Below are positions 29,708-38,638 of a DNA stretch of 64,000 nucleotides, one piece after another. Origin of the DNA: Lichenicoccus roseus (lineage in GTDB: Bacteria > Pseudomonadota > Alphaproteobacteria > Acetobacterales > Acetobacteraceae). The stretch covers positions 186,001 through 250,000 of the forward strand of contig NZ_VCDI01000002.1 of assembly GCF_005844085.1 (NCBI RefSeq), read 5' to 3'. The notes beneath the pieces were generated by a model. That model had not been told where the DNA came from and did no database searches. It saw only the letters and a program-made list of their open reading frames with translations. How positions within the stretch are numbered: the stretch's first letter is position 1; every line of letters starts with the position of its first letter. Both the position numbers and the translations under genes were made by a program.

Positions 29708-30847
29708 CTACCGGCCTGCGAGGTTCAGCACGCCCCCGGTTGCAGGCGTAGCAACGCCGGTGGTGCCGGGAAAGCTGATCGGCAGCCCGCGCCGGCAACG
29801 CTGTGCGAGATAGGCGAAGCACTCCGCCTCGATGGCATCGCCGCGCCAACCCAGCATTTCCGCGTCCTGGATGTCGATGCCGGTGCGCTCCGCGAGCATG
29901 CGCATCAGCGTCGGATTGCGCCGGCCGCCACCGCACACCACCAGCCGGAGCGGCCGGACAGGGAGCAGTCCGACGGCACGTGCGACGCAGCCGGCGGTGA
30001 AGGCGGTCAGGGTGGCGGCGCCGTCCTGCAGGGTCAGGCCGTCCACCATGGAGGCGGAAAAGTCGTCGCGGTCGAGCGATTTCGGGAATGGGCGATCGAG
30101 CCAGGGATGCGCGAGCAGTTGCTGCAGCCGCGCCTCTTCGACGCGTCCGGCGGCGGCGATCAGGCCGTCGCGGTCCATCTCGCCGGCGCCGTGGCGACGG
30201 ATCCAGTCGTTCAGCGGCGCATTGCCCGGCCCGGTATCGAAGGCGACGATGCCGGCTTTACCATCCCAACTGGTGATGTTGCCAACCCCGCCCAGGTTGA
30301 GGACCGCGCCGGGCTCGCCCGCTGCCTGGCCGGCCCCGGAGGCGCGCAGCAGGGCGACATGATAGATCGGCGCCAACGGCGCGCCCTGGCCGCCGGCCGC
30401 AACGTCGGCGCTGCGGAAGTCATGCACGGTGTCGATGCCGGTCAGCCGCGCCATCAAGGCACCGTCGCCGAGTTGCCGGGTTCGTCCGGGCCGGCCGTCT
30501 GCCGGGGCGCGGTGCAGGACGGTCTGGCCGTGGAAGCCGATGACCTCGATGTCGGCCGCCGGGATGCGGTTCGCCTGCAGGAACTCCGTCACCGCCGTGG
30601 ACTGCGCGCGCGTCAGGGCGGCTTCCGCTTCGGCGAACATGGCAGGCTCGGCTCCCGTGAAGTTCCAGGCGCGCGCCGCCGCCAGCACCGCCGGCAGCAG
30701 GGCGCGCACCGCATCCGGATAGGGTGCCAGCGTCCAGGGCCCGAATTCCGCTATCCCCTCGCCATCGCTGCGCAGCAGGGCGATGTCGATATTGCCGTCG
30801 AGCACCGTTCCGGTCATCAGGCCGATCGCCCAGCCCGGCCTGCTCAC
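29708..30847 (-). CDS. anmK: Anhydro-N-acetylmuramic acid kinase
   Basis: A 379-residue AnmK, which converts recycled 1,6-anhydro-MurNAc to MurNAc-6-phosphate in the cytoplasm. Motifs seen are [44 protein letters not shown] and FDTGPGN. The usual Ser-Leu after GTS is Val-Leu here, a mild variation. I start at GTG 30847, which overlaps the TGA of the DUF3455 gene as GTGA; sequence upstream in the frame is not protein-like. It sits in a sugar-catabolic run, and an AmpG-like permease lies elsewhere in the window. Confidence 0.92.
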   Translation of the reverse strand: MSRPGWAIGLMTGTVLDGNIDIALLRSDGEGIAEFGPWTLAPYPDAVRALLPAVLAAARAWNFTGAEPAMFAEAEAALTRAQSTAVTEFLQANRIPAADIEVIGFHGQTVLHRAPADGRPGRTRQLGDGALMARLTGIDTVHDFRSADVAAGGQGAPLAPIYHVALLRASGAGQAAGEPGAVLNLGGVGNITSWDGKAGIVAFDTGPGNAPLNDWIRRHGAGEMDRDGLIAAAGRVEEARLQQLLAHPWLDRPFPKSLDRDDFSASMVDGLTLQDGAATLTAFTAGCVARAVGLLPVRPLRLVVCGGGRRNPTLMRMLAERTGIDIQDAEMLGWRGDAIEAECFAYLAQRCRRGLPISFPGTTGVATPATGGVLNLAGR

Positions 30848-31317
30848 GGTGTCCCGAAGAAGCTGTAGGTAGCGCTGTAGGGTGAGCGCGCGCGCATGCC
30901 CGCATGGGCGGCGTCGCAGCCGCCCGAAGGCGGCAGGCCACCCGCCGTCTGCGAGCGGGTCACGAACGTCACGCCGGCAAACATCCCGTTGCCGGCATGC
31001 GACGTTGCCCGCAGCACCAGCCACGGGATCGCACCGTCGGGCCTGGCCGAGGCCACCACCGCGCCGATCACGGTGCTGCCGTCGCTCGCCTGCCAGGCCG
31101 GCCCGGCGTAGTGGCGGCCGGCCGGTCTGCCGGCGGCATCGGTCAGCGTTGCCTCCGGCCCGACGAGCTTCCAGGCATGGGCTTCCGGACTGCCCTGGCA
31201 GACATAGATCTGCACGCCGCGGCCCTGCAGTGCCATCACGCCGGAGCCGTGCGCCGGGACGGCACCCGCCGCCAGCGCCATCGGGATGCCCAGGACCGCA
31301 AGTCTCGCACTCACCAT
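30844..31317 (-). CDS. DUF3455 domain-containing secreted protein
   Basis: A 157-residue protein with a short signal peptide (about residues 1-24). The body matches DUF3455: [20 protein letters not shown], the [15 protein letters not shown] stretch, [11 protein letters not shown], a [12 protein letters not shown] segment and a C-terminal YSATYSFF. Two cysteines may form a disulfide. The molecular function of the family is not established. It is nine bases from the PfkB kinase gene and overlaps anmK, so it is almost certainly cotranscribed with both. Confidence 0.82.
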   Translation of the reverse strand: MVSARLAVLGIPMALAAGAVPAHGSGVMALQGRGVQIYVCQGSPEAHAWKLVGPEATLTDAAGRPAGRHYAGPAWQASDGSTVIGAVVASARPDGAIPWLVLRATSHAGNGMFAGVTFVTRSQTAGGLPPSGGCDAAHAGMRARSPYSATYSFFGTP

Positions 31318-31326
31318 CGGTGGCTC

Positions 31327-32337
31327 TTAGCGCCAGCCCCACCGCTCCGCCAGCGCCAGGCACTCCGCGCGGGTCTCGATGGCGTCCGTGGTGCCGATAT
31401 GGCGCAGGCTGGCCGCCGCGGTGGCGTGCCCGAGCGCCAGCGCCTCGTCGAGCGGGCCGTCATCGTGCAGGACGCGCAGGAAGCCGGCCGCGAACGCATC
31501 GCCGGCGCCGTTCGCGCCCGCCACGAGTTCGGGCGGGATCGCGACCGAGCCCTGCTGCGCCAGCGCGCCGTCGCGGGACAGCGCGAAGCCGCCCATGGTG
31601 TAGTGCACCGCCAGCACCGACATCGCGCCCAGCTCCATGATGACGCGCGCCGCGTGCAGGCAGGCGGCGATGTCGGTCACGCCGCCCGCGACGGTGTCGA
31701 TGCCGGCCAGCGCGCCGATCTCGTAGTCGTTCACCACCAGCGTATCGAGCAGCGACAGGCAGGGCCGCGCCAGCGACGCGAGCCGGTCCGCATCGATGGT
31801 CACCAGTTCGAGGTTGGTGCGCAGGCCGGCCGCGCGGGCGGCGCGCAGCACGCTGACCCAGCCATTCGCGTCGCCGCCGTTGCGCGCGTCCATCAGCCGA
31901 TGGATGCCCGGCAGGCCGAGATGCAGGAACCGGCCGGTCGTCGCGGTGAAGTCGAAATGCGCCGGAGCCAGCAGGTCGCTGGTGCCGGCTTCGAAGAAAT
32001 GCGTCCGCCGTCCGGAACGCTCCGAGCAGAACGCATCGGTGAGGTGGGTGCGCGCGGCATCGGTGGCGTGCAGCCGGCTGCGGTCGATGCGGTGGCGATC
32101 GCATTCCGCGATCAGGAAGCGGCCCTCTTCGTCGTTGCCGACCAGGCCGATGGTCTCGATCGGAATGGCCGGGTCGAGACGGCGCATGGCGATGGCGAAA
32201 TTGCAGGCCGAACCGCCGCCCCGGGTGAGCACCGACTGCACCGAGACCGACTGGTCTTCCCCGGGCCAGAACGGGATGGTCTTGTTGCGGTCGAAGCACC
32301 AGCAGCCGCCGGTGACGAAACCTGCTCTAGGGGCCAT
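31327..32337 (-). CDS. PfkB-family carbohydrate kinase
   Basis: A 336-residue ribokinase-fold kinase. The substrate-side motif [15 protein letters not shown] lies near residue 40, and the ATP/catalytic signature [14 protein letters not shown], with the base Asp, near residue 268. The N-terminus [19 protein letters not shown] departs from ribokinase and fructokinase and suggests an unusual substrate. It follows the aldolase-like gene by 11 bases within the ABC-importer operon, so it probably phosphorylates the imported sugar or its oxidation product before aldol cleavage. Confidence 0.82.
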   Translation of the reverse strand: MAPRAGFVTGGCWCFDRNKTIPFWPGEDQSVSVQSVLTRGGGSACNFAIAMRRLDPAIPIETIGLVGNDEEGRFLIAECDRHRIDRSRLHATDAARTHLTDAFCSERSGRRTHFFEAGTSDLLAPAHFDFTATTGRFLHLGLPGIHRLMDARNGGDANGWVSVLRAARAAGLRTNLELVTIDADRLASLARPCLSLLDTLVVNDYEIGALAGIDTVAGGVTDIAACLHAARVIMELGAMSVLAVHYTMGGFALSRDGALAQQGSVAIPPELVAGANGAGDAFAAGFLRVLHDDGPLDEALALGHATAAASLRHIGTTDAIETRAECLALAERWGWR

Positions 32338-32348
32338 CGCCGCTGCCT

Positions 32349-33341
32349 TCAGCCTGCCTGGAGCACCGTCTCGGTGAGCAGCAGGTCATCCTCCAGCGGC
32401 CGCAGCGGACGGCGTCCGAGCTTGCCGAGGGCGTCGTGATAGACGCGCACAGCTTCCTCCGGCGCAAGGGAGCCATCGGCCACATGGCGCATCGCCGCCA
32501 CCATGTCGCGCGGACTTTCGGCGAGGTTGATCTTGCGGCCGAACAGCGCGACGCGGGCGCCGTATTTCTCCGCCTGGTGCAGCAGCTCGAAGCAGTCCCG
32601 CGCGGTGCCGGCGCCGCCGCCGAGCACGCCGACGATCAGGCTGCTGTCGCACGAGGCCAGCTCCTCGAGCGCCTTCGGGCCATTATAGGCGATCTTGAGG
32701 AATTCCGGCCGCTCGGCGCGGGTCAGGCCGGCGAGGCTGCGCAGGATGACGTCGTTGATGTAGTGCGGGACCAGTGCGGGATCGATGCGGCAGTCGACGT
32801 TCGGGTTGAACACTTCGAGGAAATAGCGCCAGCCATGCCGGCGCGCATCGCGACGGAACGTGGCGAACTCGTGCAGCGAGGCGATGTCGGCATCGAGGTC
32901 GTTGTTGAAGGTGATCGAGTAGAGCCCGAGAGATGCGCCGGTCGCGGTGCGGGCGAGATCGAGATCGGCGGTGCGGTAGCCGCGCGACGGCTGCCTTGCG
33001 TAGCTCGCGCCGCGGCAGACCCAGATGTCGGTGGCGTCGTTGGCTCGGATCGCCGGCGTCACGCCGCTGCCGCGGAAGGCGCCGGTCTCGCGCAGCCGCT
33101 CTATGTTGGACACCGAGGCCAGCATGATGTCGACGACGTCCTGCTCGATGATCAGCCGGATCTCGCCCAGGAACTCGTCGCGGGTGCGGTGCCGCGAATA
33201 GTTGCCGTCGCTGTCGCGCGCCGGGCCGGTCGAGGTCAGGCTCGGCCCCATGTCGCCATCCTTGGCGTCGGCGATGATGAAGTCGGCGCGGGTGTAGGTG
33301 CCGTTGCGTATGCTGGCGAGCTTGTCGTCGAGACGGCTCAT
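32349..33341 (-). CDS. Class I (DeoC/LacD-type) aldolase-like protein
   Basis: A 330-residue protein with a TIM-barrel-like strand pattern. The segment EFLKIAYNGPKA places Lys216 at a strand end where LacD/FbaB-type aldolases carry the Schiff-base Lys. Next come VGVLGGGAGTARDCFELL and ARVALFGRKINLAESP, resembling the phosphate-binding strands 7 and 8 of that family. I do not recognise a named enzyme. Its overlap with the ABC ATPase gene (ATGA) and its position before a PfkB kinase suggest cleavage of a ketose or acid phosphate. This is inference; it could be another barrel enzyme. Confidence 0.6.
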   Translation of the reverse strand: MSRLDDKLASIRNGTYTRADFIIADAKDGDMGPSLTSTGPARDSDGNYSRHRTRDEFLGEIRLIIEQDVVDIMLASVSNIERLRETGAFRGSGVTPAIRANDATDIWVCRGASYARQPSRGYRTADLDLARTATGASLGLYSITFNNDLDADIASLHEFATFRRDARRHGWRYFLEVFNPNVDCRIDPALVPHYINDVILRSLAGLTRAERPEFLKIAYNGPKALEELASCDSSLIVGVLGGGAGTARDCFELLHQAEKYGARVALFGRKINLAESPRDMVAAMRHVADGSLAPEEAVRVYHDALGKLGRRPLRPLEDDLLLTETVLQAG

Positions 33342-34132
33342 GGCCGCGCCTCCTCGGGCTGTGACGCCCCTGCATGCGCCGGGATCGCACCGGTCATCAA
33401 GCCCACGATATCGGCCATGCTGGACTGCTTCGGCGAGGTCAGCATGACCCGGCGTCCCAGCCGCATGACATGGATGCGGTCGGCGACCTCGAACACGTTC
33501 GGCATGTTGTGGCTGATCAGCACGATGGCGAGGCCGCGGTCGCGCACGCTGCGTATCAGGTCGAGCACCTGCCCGGTCTCGCGCACGCCAAGCGCCGCCG
33601 TCGGCTCGTCCATGATCACCAGCCGTCGCGCAAAGGCCGCCGCGCGCGCCACCGCGACGCCCTGCCGCTGGCCGCCGGAGAGCGCCTCGACTGCGTTGGT
33701 GATCGCCGGTAGTCGGAAACGCAGCTCGTCCATGTGCCGTTGCGCCTCCGCACGCATGCGTGGCTTGTCGAGCATCCGGAACACGCGGCCGAGCGGCCCC
33801 GCTCGGCGCAGCTCGCGGCCGAGGAACAGGTTCGAGGCGATGTCGAGCGCCGGCGCCACCGCGAGATCCTGGTAGACCGTCTCGATGCCGCTGGCGCGCG
33901 CGTCCAGCGGGGTGGCGAACCGCACCGGCGCGCCGTCGAGCAGGATCTCGCCGGCGTCCGGCTGCACCGCGCCGCAGAGGGTCTTGATCATGGTGCTCTT
34001 GCCGGCGCCGTTGTCGCCGACGATGGCCATCACCTCGCCGGCGCGCACCTCGAAATCCACTCCGTGCAGCACCGCGACATGGCCATAGCTCTTGGTGATG
34101 CCTCTTGCTTCCAGAACCGGGAGATCGCTCAT
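33338..34132 (-). CDS. Sugar ABC transporter ATP-binding protein (FrcA-like)
   Basis: A 264-residue single-domain ATPase. It has Walker A GDNGAGKST, Q-loop VYQDLAVAP, signature LSGGQRQGV, Walker B LVIMDEPTAAL and the switch His in VLISHN. Carbohydrate importers of the ribose class usually have a double ATPase; a single domain is typical of the FrcA (fructose) branch. It is coupled by four-base overlaps to the permease upstream and the aldolase-like gene downstream. With the permease and binding protein it forms a complete importer. Confidence 0.9.
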   Translation of the reverse strand: MSDLPVLEARGITKSYGHVAVLHGVDFEVRAGEVMAIVGDNGAGKSTMIKTLCGAVQPDAGEILLDGAPVRFATPLDARASGIETVYQDLAVAPALDIASNLFLGRELRRAGPLGRVFRMLDKPRMRAEAQRHMDELRFRLPAITNAVEALSGGQRQGVAVARAAAFARRLVIMDEPTAALGVRETGQVLDLIRSVRDRGLAIVLISHNMPNVFEVADRIHVMRLGRRVMLTSPKQSSMADIVGLMTGAIPAHAGASQPEEARP

Positions 34133-35139
34133 GTCCGGCGCCGCCGGGTCAGCTGGTCGAGCGCCACCGCCGCGATCACCAGGATGCCGGTGACCAGATC
34201 CTGCCAGAGCGGATCGATACCCTCCAGCGTGAGGCCGTTGCGCAGCACGCCGACGATCAGGGTGCCGATCAGGGTGCCGAACAGGCTGCCGCGTCCGCCG
34301 AACAGGCTGGTGCCGCCGATCACCACCGCGGTGATGCTATCGAGGTTGGCGGTCTGCAGCGCGTTGGGGTCGGCGTTGGGAATGCGCCCCAGCGCCAGCC
34401 AGGCGGCAACACCGTAGATCAGCGCCGCAAGACTGTAGATCGACAGCAGCCGGCGTCGCACCGGAATGCCGACCAGCCGCGCGGCTTCCGGGTTGTTGCC
34501 GAGCGCGTAGACCTGGGTGCCCCAGGCGGTCTGGGTCAGCATGTACCAGACCAGCAGGTACAACCCGGCCAGGATGATGGTGCCGTAGGTGATCGGTGCG
34601 GAACCGATGCGAAGCGAATTGCCGCTCCACGCCAGCAGGTCGTCCATCACCGGAAAGGCGCCGCCCTGCGAGATCAGCCGGGTGGCGGCGGTGACGATGC
34701 CGAGCAGCCCCAGCGTCACGATGAACGGCGGCAGGCGCAGGCGGCTGACCAGCAGCCCGGCGACGGCGCCGACCGCGGTGCACAGCGCCACCGCCGCCAG
34801 CAGGCAGGGCAGCGCCGGGTAGCCGGCATCGACCAGCTTGCCGGCGACGATGGTGCCGAGCACGCAGATCGCGCCGTTGGCCAGGTCGATGCCGGCGCTG
34901 AGAATGACCAGCGTCTCGCCGACCGCGAGTGCTCCGACGATCACGCTCTGCTGCACGATCAGCGACAGGTTGTTCGGCGTCAGGAACGTGTGCGTGGTCG
35001 CCGAGAAGATCGCGCAGAACAGCAGCAGGGTGAACAGCGACCCGGCGACGGGGTTCAGCGCCAGTTGCCGCAGCAGCCTGGTGCCAACCCCGGTACGCGG
35101 CGTCGCAACGGTGCTGGTGGCTTCTCCTACCCCCAGCAC
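34129..35139 (-). CDS. Sugar ABC transporter permease (FrcC/RbsC-like)
   Basis: A 336-residue inner-membrane permease with about eight to ten helices. The RbsC-type motif AVGETLVILSAGIDLANGAI lies near residue 75 and the EAA-like loop ALGNNPEAARLVGIPVRR near 220. IGGTSLFGGRGSLFGTLIGT is the usual late signature. The likely start is GTG 35139, inside the last codons of the binding-protein gene (13-base overlap), with no better in-frame start nearby. Its partners are the genes on either side. Confidence 0.9.
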   Translation of the reverse strand: MLGVGEATSTVATPRTGVGTRLLRQLALNPVAGSLFTLLLFCAIFSATTHTFLTPNNLSLIVQQSVIVGALAVGETLVILSAGIDLANGAICVLGTIVAGKLVDAGYPALPCLLAAVALCTAVGAVAGLLVSRLRLPPFIVTLGLLGIVTAATRLISQGGAFPVMDDLLAWSGNSLRIGSAPITYGTIILAGLYLLVWYMLTQTAWGTQVYALGNNPEAARLVGIPVRRRLLSIYSLAALIYGVAAWLALGRIPNADPNALQTANLDSITAVVIGGTSLFGGRGSLFGTLIGTLIVGVLRNGLTLEGIDPLWQDLVTGILVIAAVALDQLTRRRRT

Positions 35140-36137
35140 TTCGTCAGGCCCCAGGCCGTGTCGTGCTGGTCGAGGCCGGGGAAGGGGTGGTCGGTGATGG
35201 TCGCCGATCCGGTATCGTGCAGGCCGGACGGCTTCGAGCCGCCCTTTGCGAAATCGACCACCGCGTCGACGCCGGCCTTCGCCATCTTGGCCGGGAACTG
35301 CATGACGGTCGCCGCGATCGCGCCGCGCTTCACGTACTTGACGCCCAGGCAGCCGCCATCGATCGAGGTCAGCACCACGTCGTGTTCGCGCCCGGCGGCA
35401 CGCAGCGCGGCGTAGGCGCCCTCGGCGGCGGGTTCGTTGATGGTGTAGACGACGTTGATGTCGGGATGCGCCGACAGCAGGTTTTCCATTCCGGTCTGTC
35501 CCTTGTCCTGGGCGCCGTTGGTGATCTGCTTGCCGGCGACGGCCGGATCGCCTTCCTTGATGCCGAAGCCTTGCAGGAAGCCGTTGTGGCGGAAGGTGTC
35601 GACGGTGCCGCCCGGCGTGCCGTCCAGCATGGCGAGGTGCGGCGCCTTGCTGCCCAGCGCGTGGCGGGCGTACCGGCCCTGCTTGACGCCGGCCTGGAAA
35701 TTGTCGGTGGCGTAGGTCGCATCGACCGCGTCCGCCGGATCGGTGGCGGTGTCCAGGGCAATCACCACGATGCCGGCCTTCCGGGCCTTGGCGATGGCGC
35801 CGAGCGGACCGGTCGAGTTGTTCGGGGTGATCAGGATGCCGCGGGCCCCGGCACTGATCAGCGTCTCGATCGCCGCAACCTGGCCTTCGTTGTCGCCGTC
35901 GAACTTGCCGGCGCGCGCGATCAGCCGGACACCGCGTGCGCGCGCCTCGGCCTCGGCGGCACGGCGCAGGCTGACGAAATACGGATTCACCTCGGTCTTG
36001 GTGACCAAGCCGACGAGAATGCCGTCGGCCGATCTCGCGGGCGAGGCCAGGCCGGTGGCCAGGGACGTCGGCAAGGCTGCGATCAATGCGAGAGCCAGCC
36101 AGCCACGCCGGCTGGTCGTTTCAATGGTCCTGCTCAT
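35127..36137 (-). CDS. Sugar ABC transporter substrate-binding protein (FrcB/RbsB-like)
   Basis: A 336-residue periplasmic binding protein (peripla_BP_4 type). It has a Tat/Sec-like N-terminus (TTSRRGWLALALIAALPTSL) and a cleavage site near SPARSADG. The fold motifs VGLVTKTEVNPYFVSLRRAA, ITPNNSTGPLGAIAKAR, VIALDTATDP and TINEPAAEGAYAAL are those of fructose/ribose-type binders. The exact sugar is not readable. It is the first gene of the long minus-strand operon; a strong promoter-like sequence lies about 43 bases upstream and GGAGG precedes the ATG. Confidence 0.92.
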   Translation of the reverse strand: MSRTIETTSRRGWLALALIAALPTSLATGLASPARSADGILVGLVTKTEVNPYFVSLRRAAEAEARARGVRLIARAGKFDGDNEGQVAAIETLISAGARGILITPNNSTGPLGAIAKARKAGIVVIALDTATDPADAVDATYATDNFQAGVKQGRYARHALGSKAPHLAMLDGTPGGTVDTFRHNGFLQGFGIKEGDPAVAGKQITNGAQDKGQTGMENLLSAHPDINVVYTINEPAAEGAYAALRAAGREHDVVLTSIDGGCLGVKYVKRGAIAATVMQFPAKMAKAGVDAVVDFAKGGSKPSGLHDTGSATITDHPFPGLDQHDTAWGLTKCWG

Positions 36138-36179
36138 GTTGTCCTCCGACGCCGCATCTTTTGTGCGGCTGCCGGAACC

Positions 36180-36210
36180 ATAATAAAGGATCGAGCGCGG
36201 ATCCTGTCAA
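36180..36210 (-). promoter_or_regulatory. Candidate promoter of the sugar-import operon
   Basis: On the minus strand a perfect TTGACA (36210-36205) precedes TATTAT (36185-36180) with a 19-base spacer; TTTATT at 17 bases is an alternative -10. It lies directly upstream of the binding-protein gene. No other good promoter is visible in the 125-base gap. Confidence 0.55.
36188..36204. promoter_or_regulatory. Inverted repeat in the promoter spacer, possible operator
   Basis: GGATC and GATCC arms, seven bases apart, fill the gap between the -35 and -10 of the sugar-operon promoter, where a repressor would block RNA polymerase. No LacI, DeoR or GntR gene is adjacent, so the regulator would be encoded elsewhere. 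Confidence 0.35.
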
Positions 36211-36262
36211 ACCGCTACAATGGCGAGCCGCTTGCCGGCCCGTGCCGGTCCTGCCCGAGACG

Positions 36263-37741
36263 CTACCGCGTGTTGCGGACAGCCCGGCTCAGGTGTGTCG
36301 CCGCGACCAGGAGCGGCGCCAGCAGGGCGAGCCAGATCACCCGGTTCTGGTAGCGGTCGTGCGGTCCGGAGAGGATGCCGGTCACCGCGGCGTTGCCGAG
36401 CAGGCAGAGCAGCACGGCGGCGCAGAGCAGGGCCATCGGACTACGCCTGACGATCCCGACCACCAGGCACGCCATCGTGCCGACGACCCCGGCCACATAG
36501 CCGAGGACGTGCAGCAGCCGCAGCCAGTCCGGCACCGCGAGCACGCCGCGCGACTGCCGGGAGGCGAGGAACGCACGCCGCTCGCCAGCCGGGAAGTTGC
36601 GCAGGATGACCGGGCCGACTTCGCCCGGCCAGGCGTGCAGCCCGTCCCCCGACTGGAACAGCAGAAGCTGGTGGCCGAGATTGGACAGACTTGCTCGTAG
36701 CACCTGCAGCGGCTGCTCGTGCAGCGCGTGGCTGATGATCGATCCGGCCTCAAGCGAGAGCAGCTTGGCGCCGCCCAGGCTGTGGAGCGGGCCCTTGGGT
36801 TCCCAGAGGAAGTCGTCCGAGCTCGGATACAGCGTCCGGTGCGGCGGCAGCACGTCGATGTAGCGGCACATGTGCCAGTGCACGGTGCCGCAATCCCGTT
36901 CCAGCACGACTTCGGCCGGTCCGTCGTACAGGAGCCGGGCAAGCAGGAAGACGTTGCCGAACGGCGAGACCGACAGGCGGCCGAAGGCGGCGCAGTTCAC
37001 CGCGCACAGCATGGCGATCGCGGCCAGCAGCGGCGAGGCCGCCAGCGCCAGCCCACGCCAGCCAAGCACGCTGCTCGCGCCCAGCCAGCGGCGGGTCGGC
37101 AACAGGATCGCCAGCAGCCCGAGCGCGATCCAGATGTGGGACAGGTGGAAGACGATCATGGCGGTGGCGAGGCCGGCGATCGCGGGCATCTCCAGGCGAC
37201 CGAAACCGGCCGGCGCCAGCACCAGGATGGCGATCAGGATTGCGAGCAGGGCGGTGAACAGGTCCGGCATGATCTGGTCGACGAACCAGGGCAGCGGCGT
37301 GAGGACCGCGAGGATGGCGCAGAGCGGCAGCAGCAGGCGCGGCGATAGGCCCGGCACGAAGGCGCGTATCGCGGCGCCCAGGACGTAGAGGGTCAGCAGG
37401 GCCTGGACCACCACGATTGGCCAGGTGCTGATCTTCCAGTGCAGCAGGAACAGGAACAGGCTGTAGAAGGCAGGCCGGTCCCAGCCGAGATAGTGCTGGA
37501 TCGCCTGGCCGAGATATGTGCCGCTATCGGCAAACACCAGCGGATAGCCGTTCAGCAGGGCTGGCCACAGCAGGATCGCCAGGCACGGCAGCAGCATGAC
37601 GCCGGTGCGGACACGGGAGCCTGAGGTCAACTCCGGCACTACCGCCTTCGGAGATATGGTCGAGCTCGGCCCCGTGACCGGGGTGGGGATCCGAACATCC
37701 GGCCCGGGGATCGTGGCGCTCAAGGTCTGAGATCCAGTCAT
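36263..37741 (-). CDS. Polytopic membrane protein of unknown function, GT-C-like
   Basis: A 492-residue protein with about nine to ten hydrophobic helices. After the first helix comes NGYPLVFADSGTYLGQAIQHYLGWDRP, an acidic loop like those that bind the donor in GT-C enzymes. A large soluble loop lies at about residues 270-400 (with CRYIDVLPPHRTLYP). I do not recognise a named family. It sits on the same strand between the dehydrogenase pair and the sugar operon, but its 5' region is AT-rich and probably has its own promoter, so a link to sugar catabolism is doubtful. Confidence 0.5.
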   Translation of the reverse strand: MTGSQTLSATIPGPDVRIPTPVTGPSSTISPKAVVPELTSGSRVRTGVMLLPCLAILLWPALLNGYPLVFADSGTYLGQAIQHYLGWDRPAFYSLFLFLLHWKISTWPIVVVQALLTLYVLGAAIRAFVPGLSPRLLLPLCAILAVLTPLPWFVDQIMPDLFTALLAILIAILVLAPAGFGRLEMPAIAGLATAMIVFHLSHIWIALGLLAILLPTRRWLGASSVLGWRGLALAASPLLAAIAMLCAVNCAAFGRLSVSPFGNVFLLARLLYDGPAEVVLERDCGTVHWHMCRYIDVLPPHRTLYPSSDDFLWEPKGPLHSLGGAKLLSLEAGSIISHALHEQPLQVLRASLSNLGHQLLLFQSGDGLHAWPGEVGPVILRNFPAGERRAFLASRQSRGVLAVPDWLRLLHVLGYVAGVVGTMACLVVGIVRRSPMALLCAAVLLCLLGNAAVTGILSGPHDRYQNRVIWLALLAPLLVAATHLSRAVRNTR

Positions 37742-37897
37742 CGAGTGTCGAAAAGTCGACCGTGCGATACCGCCCGGGCACAGGTTCCTCCTAACAGGAT
37801 GCTATAAATAAAACCACGAAATCTTTACCGGACTCGTGTCGGCTCAGGAATAGTCTGTGAATTATGAGGCTTTTAACGAGCGGCGAATCGTGCTGCG

Positions 37898-38638
37898 TCA
37901 CGCCGCCCGGAAGCCGCCATCGACGGCGAGGCAGACCCCGTTGATCATCGAGGCGCCGTCGCCGAGCAGGTAGCAGACGGTGTTGGCGACCTCGCCAGGC
38001 TCGACGAAGCGTCCCATCGGGATGCGGCTGCGCATCGGCCCCGCCTTGACCGGGTCCGACCAGGCGACCACCGCCATCGGCGTCAGCGTCACCACCGGGT
38101 TGACGCTGTTGGTGCGTATGCCGTGCGGGGCGAGCTCGACTGCCATCACCCGGGTCATCGCGTCCAGCGCGCCCTTGGAGGCGCAGTAGGCGGTGTGCTC
38201 GGCGATGCCGACGTCGGCCGCGATGCTCGACACGTTGACGATCGCGCCGGGCCTCCCGGCCTCGATCAGCCGCTTCGCCACGAACTGGCCGATGCGCATG
38301 GGCGCCAGCACGTTGACCGCCATCACCGCCTCGAAGGCGGACTGGGCGGTCTCGGTGAAAGGCGCCAGGTGGGTGATGCCGGCATTGTTCACCAGCAGGT
38401 CGATGGCGGGCGCCTCGCGCAGCGCCGCCAGGGTGGCCTCGATGTCGGCCACGTCGGCGGCGATGGCGATGCATCCGGTCTCCGCTCGCAGGCTCTCGAG
38501 GTCGGCGGCGGAGCGGCTCAGCGCCACCACCCGGGCGCCGCGCTCCGTCAGGCGCTCCACGATGACCCGGCCGATCCCCTTGCCGGCGCCGGTCACCAGG
38601 GCGGTGCGGCCCTCGAACTCCTTCGGATCGGCGGCCAT
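37898..38638 (-). CDS. SDR dehydrogenase, L-xylulose reductase (DCXR)-like
   Basis: A 246-residue short-chain dehydrogenase. It has cofactor motif TGAGKGIGRVI, NNAG, and catalytic Ser and Tyr-x3-Lys (NVSSIAAD, HTAYCASKGALD). The C-terminal half (VNPVVTLTPMAVVAWSDPVK, then IPMGRFVEPGEVANTV) closely follows dicarbonyl/L-xylulose reductases, which interconvert L-xylulose and xylitol with NADP(H). The ATG overlaps the stop of the upstream zinc dehydrogenase gene, so the two work in one pathway, probably polyol oxidation. The true substrate is not proven. Confidence 0.8.
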   Translation of the reverse strand: MAADPKEFEGRTALVTGAGKGIGRVIVERLTERGARVVALSRSAADLESLRAETGCIAIAADVADIEATLAALREAPAIDLLVNNAGITHLAPFTETAQSAFEAVMAVNVLAPMRIGQFVAKRLIEAGRPGAIVNVSSIAADVGIAEHTAYCASKGALDAMTRVMAVELAPHGIRTNSVNPVVTLTPMAVVAWSDPVKAGPMRSRIPMGRFVEPGEVANTVCYLLGDGASMINGVCLAVDGGFRAA

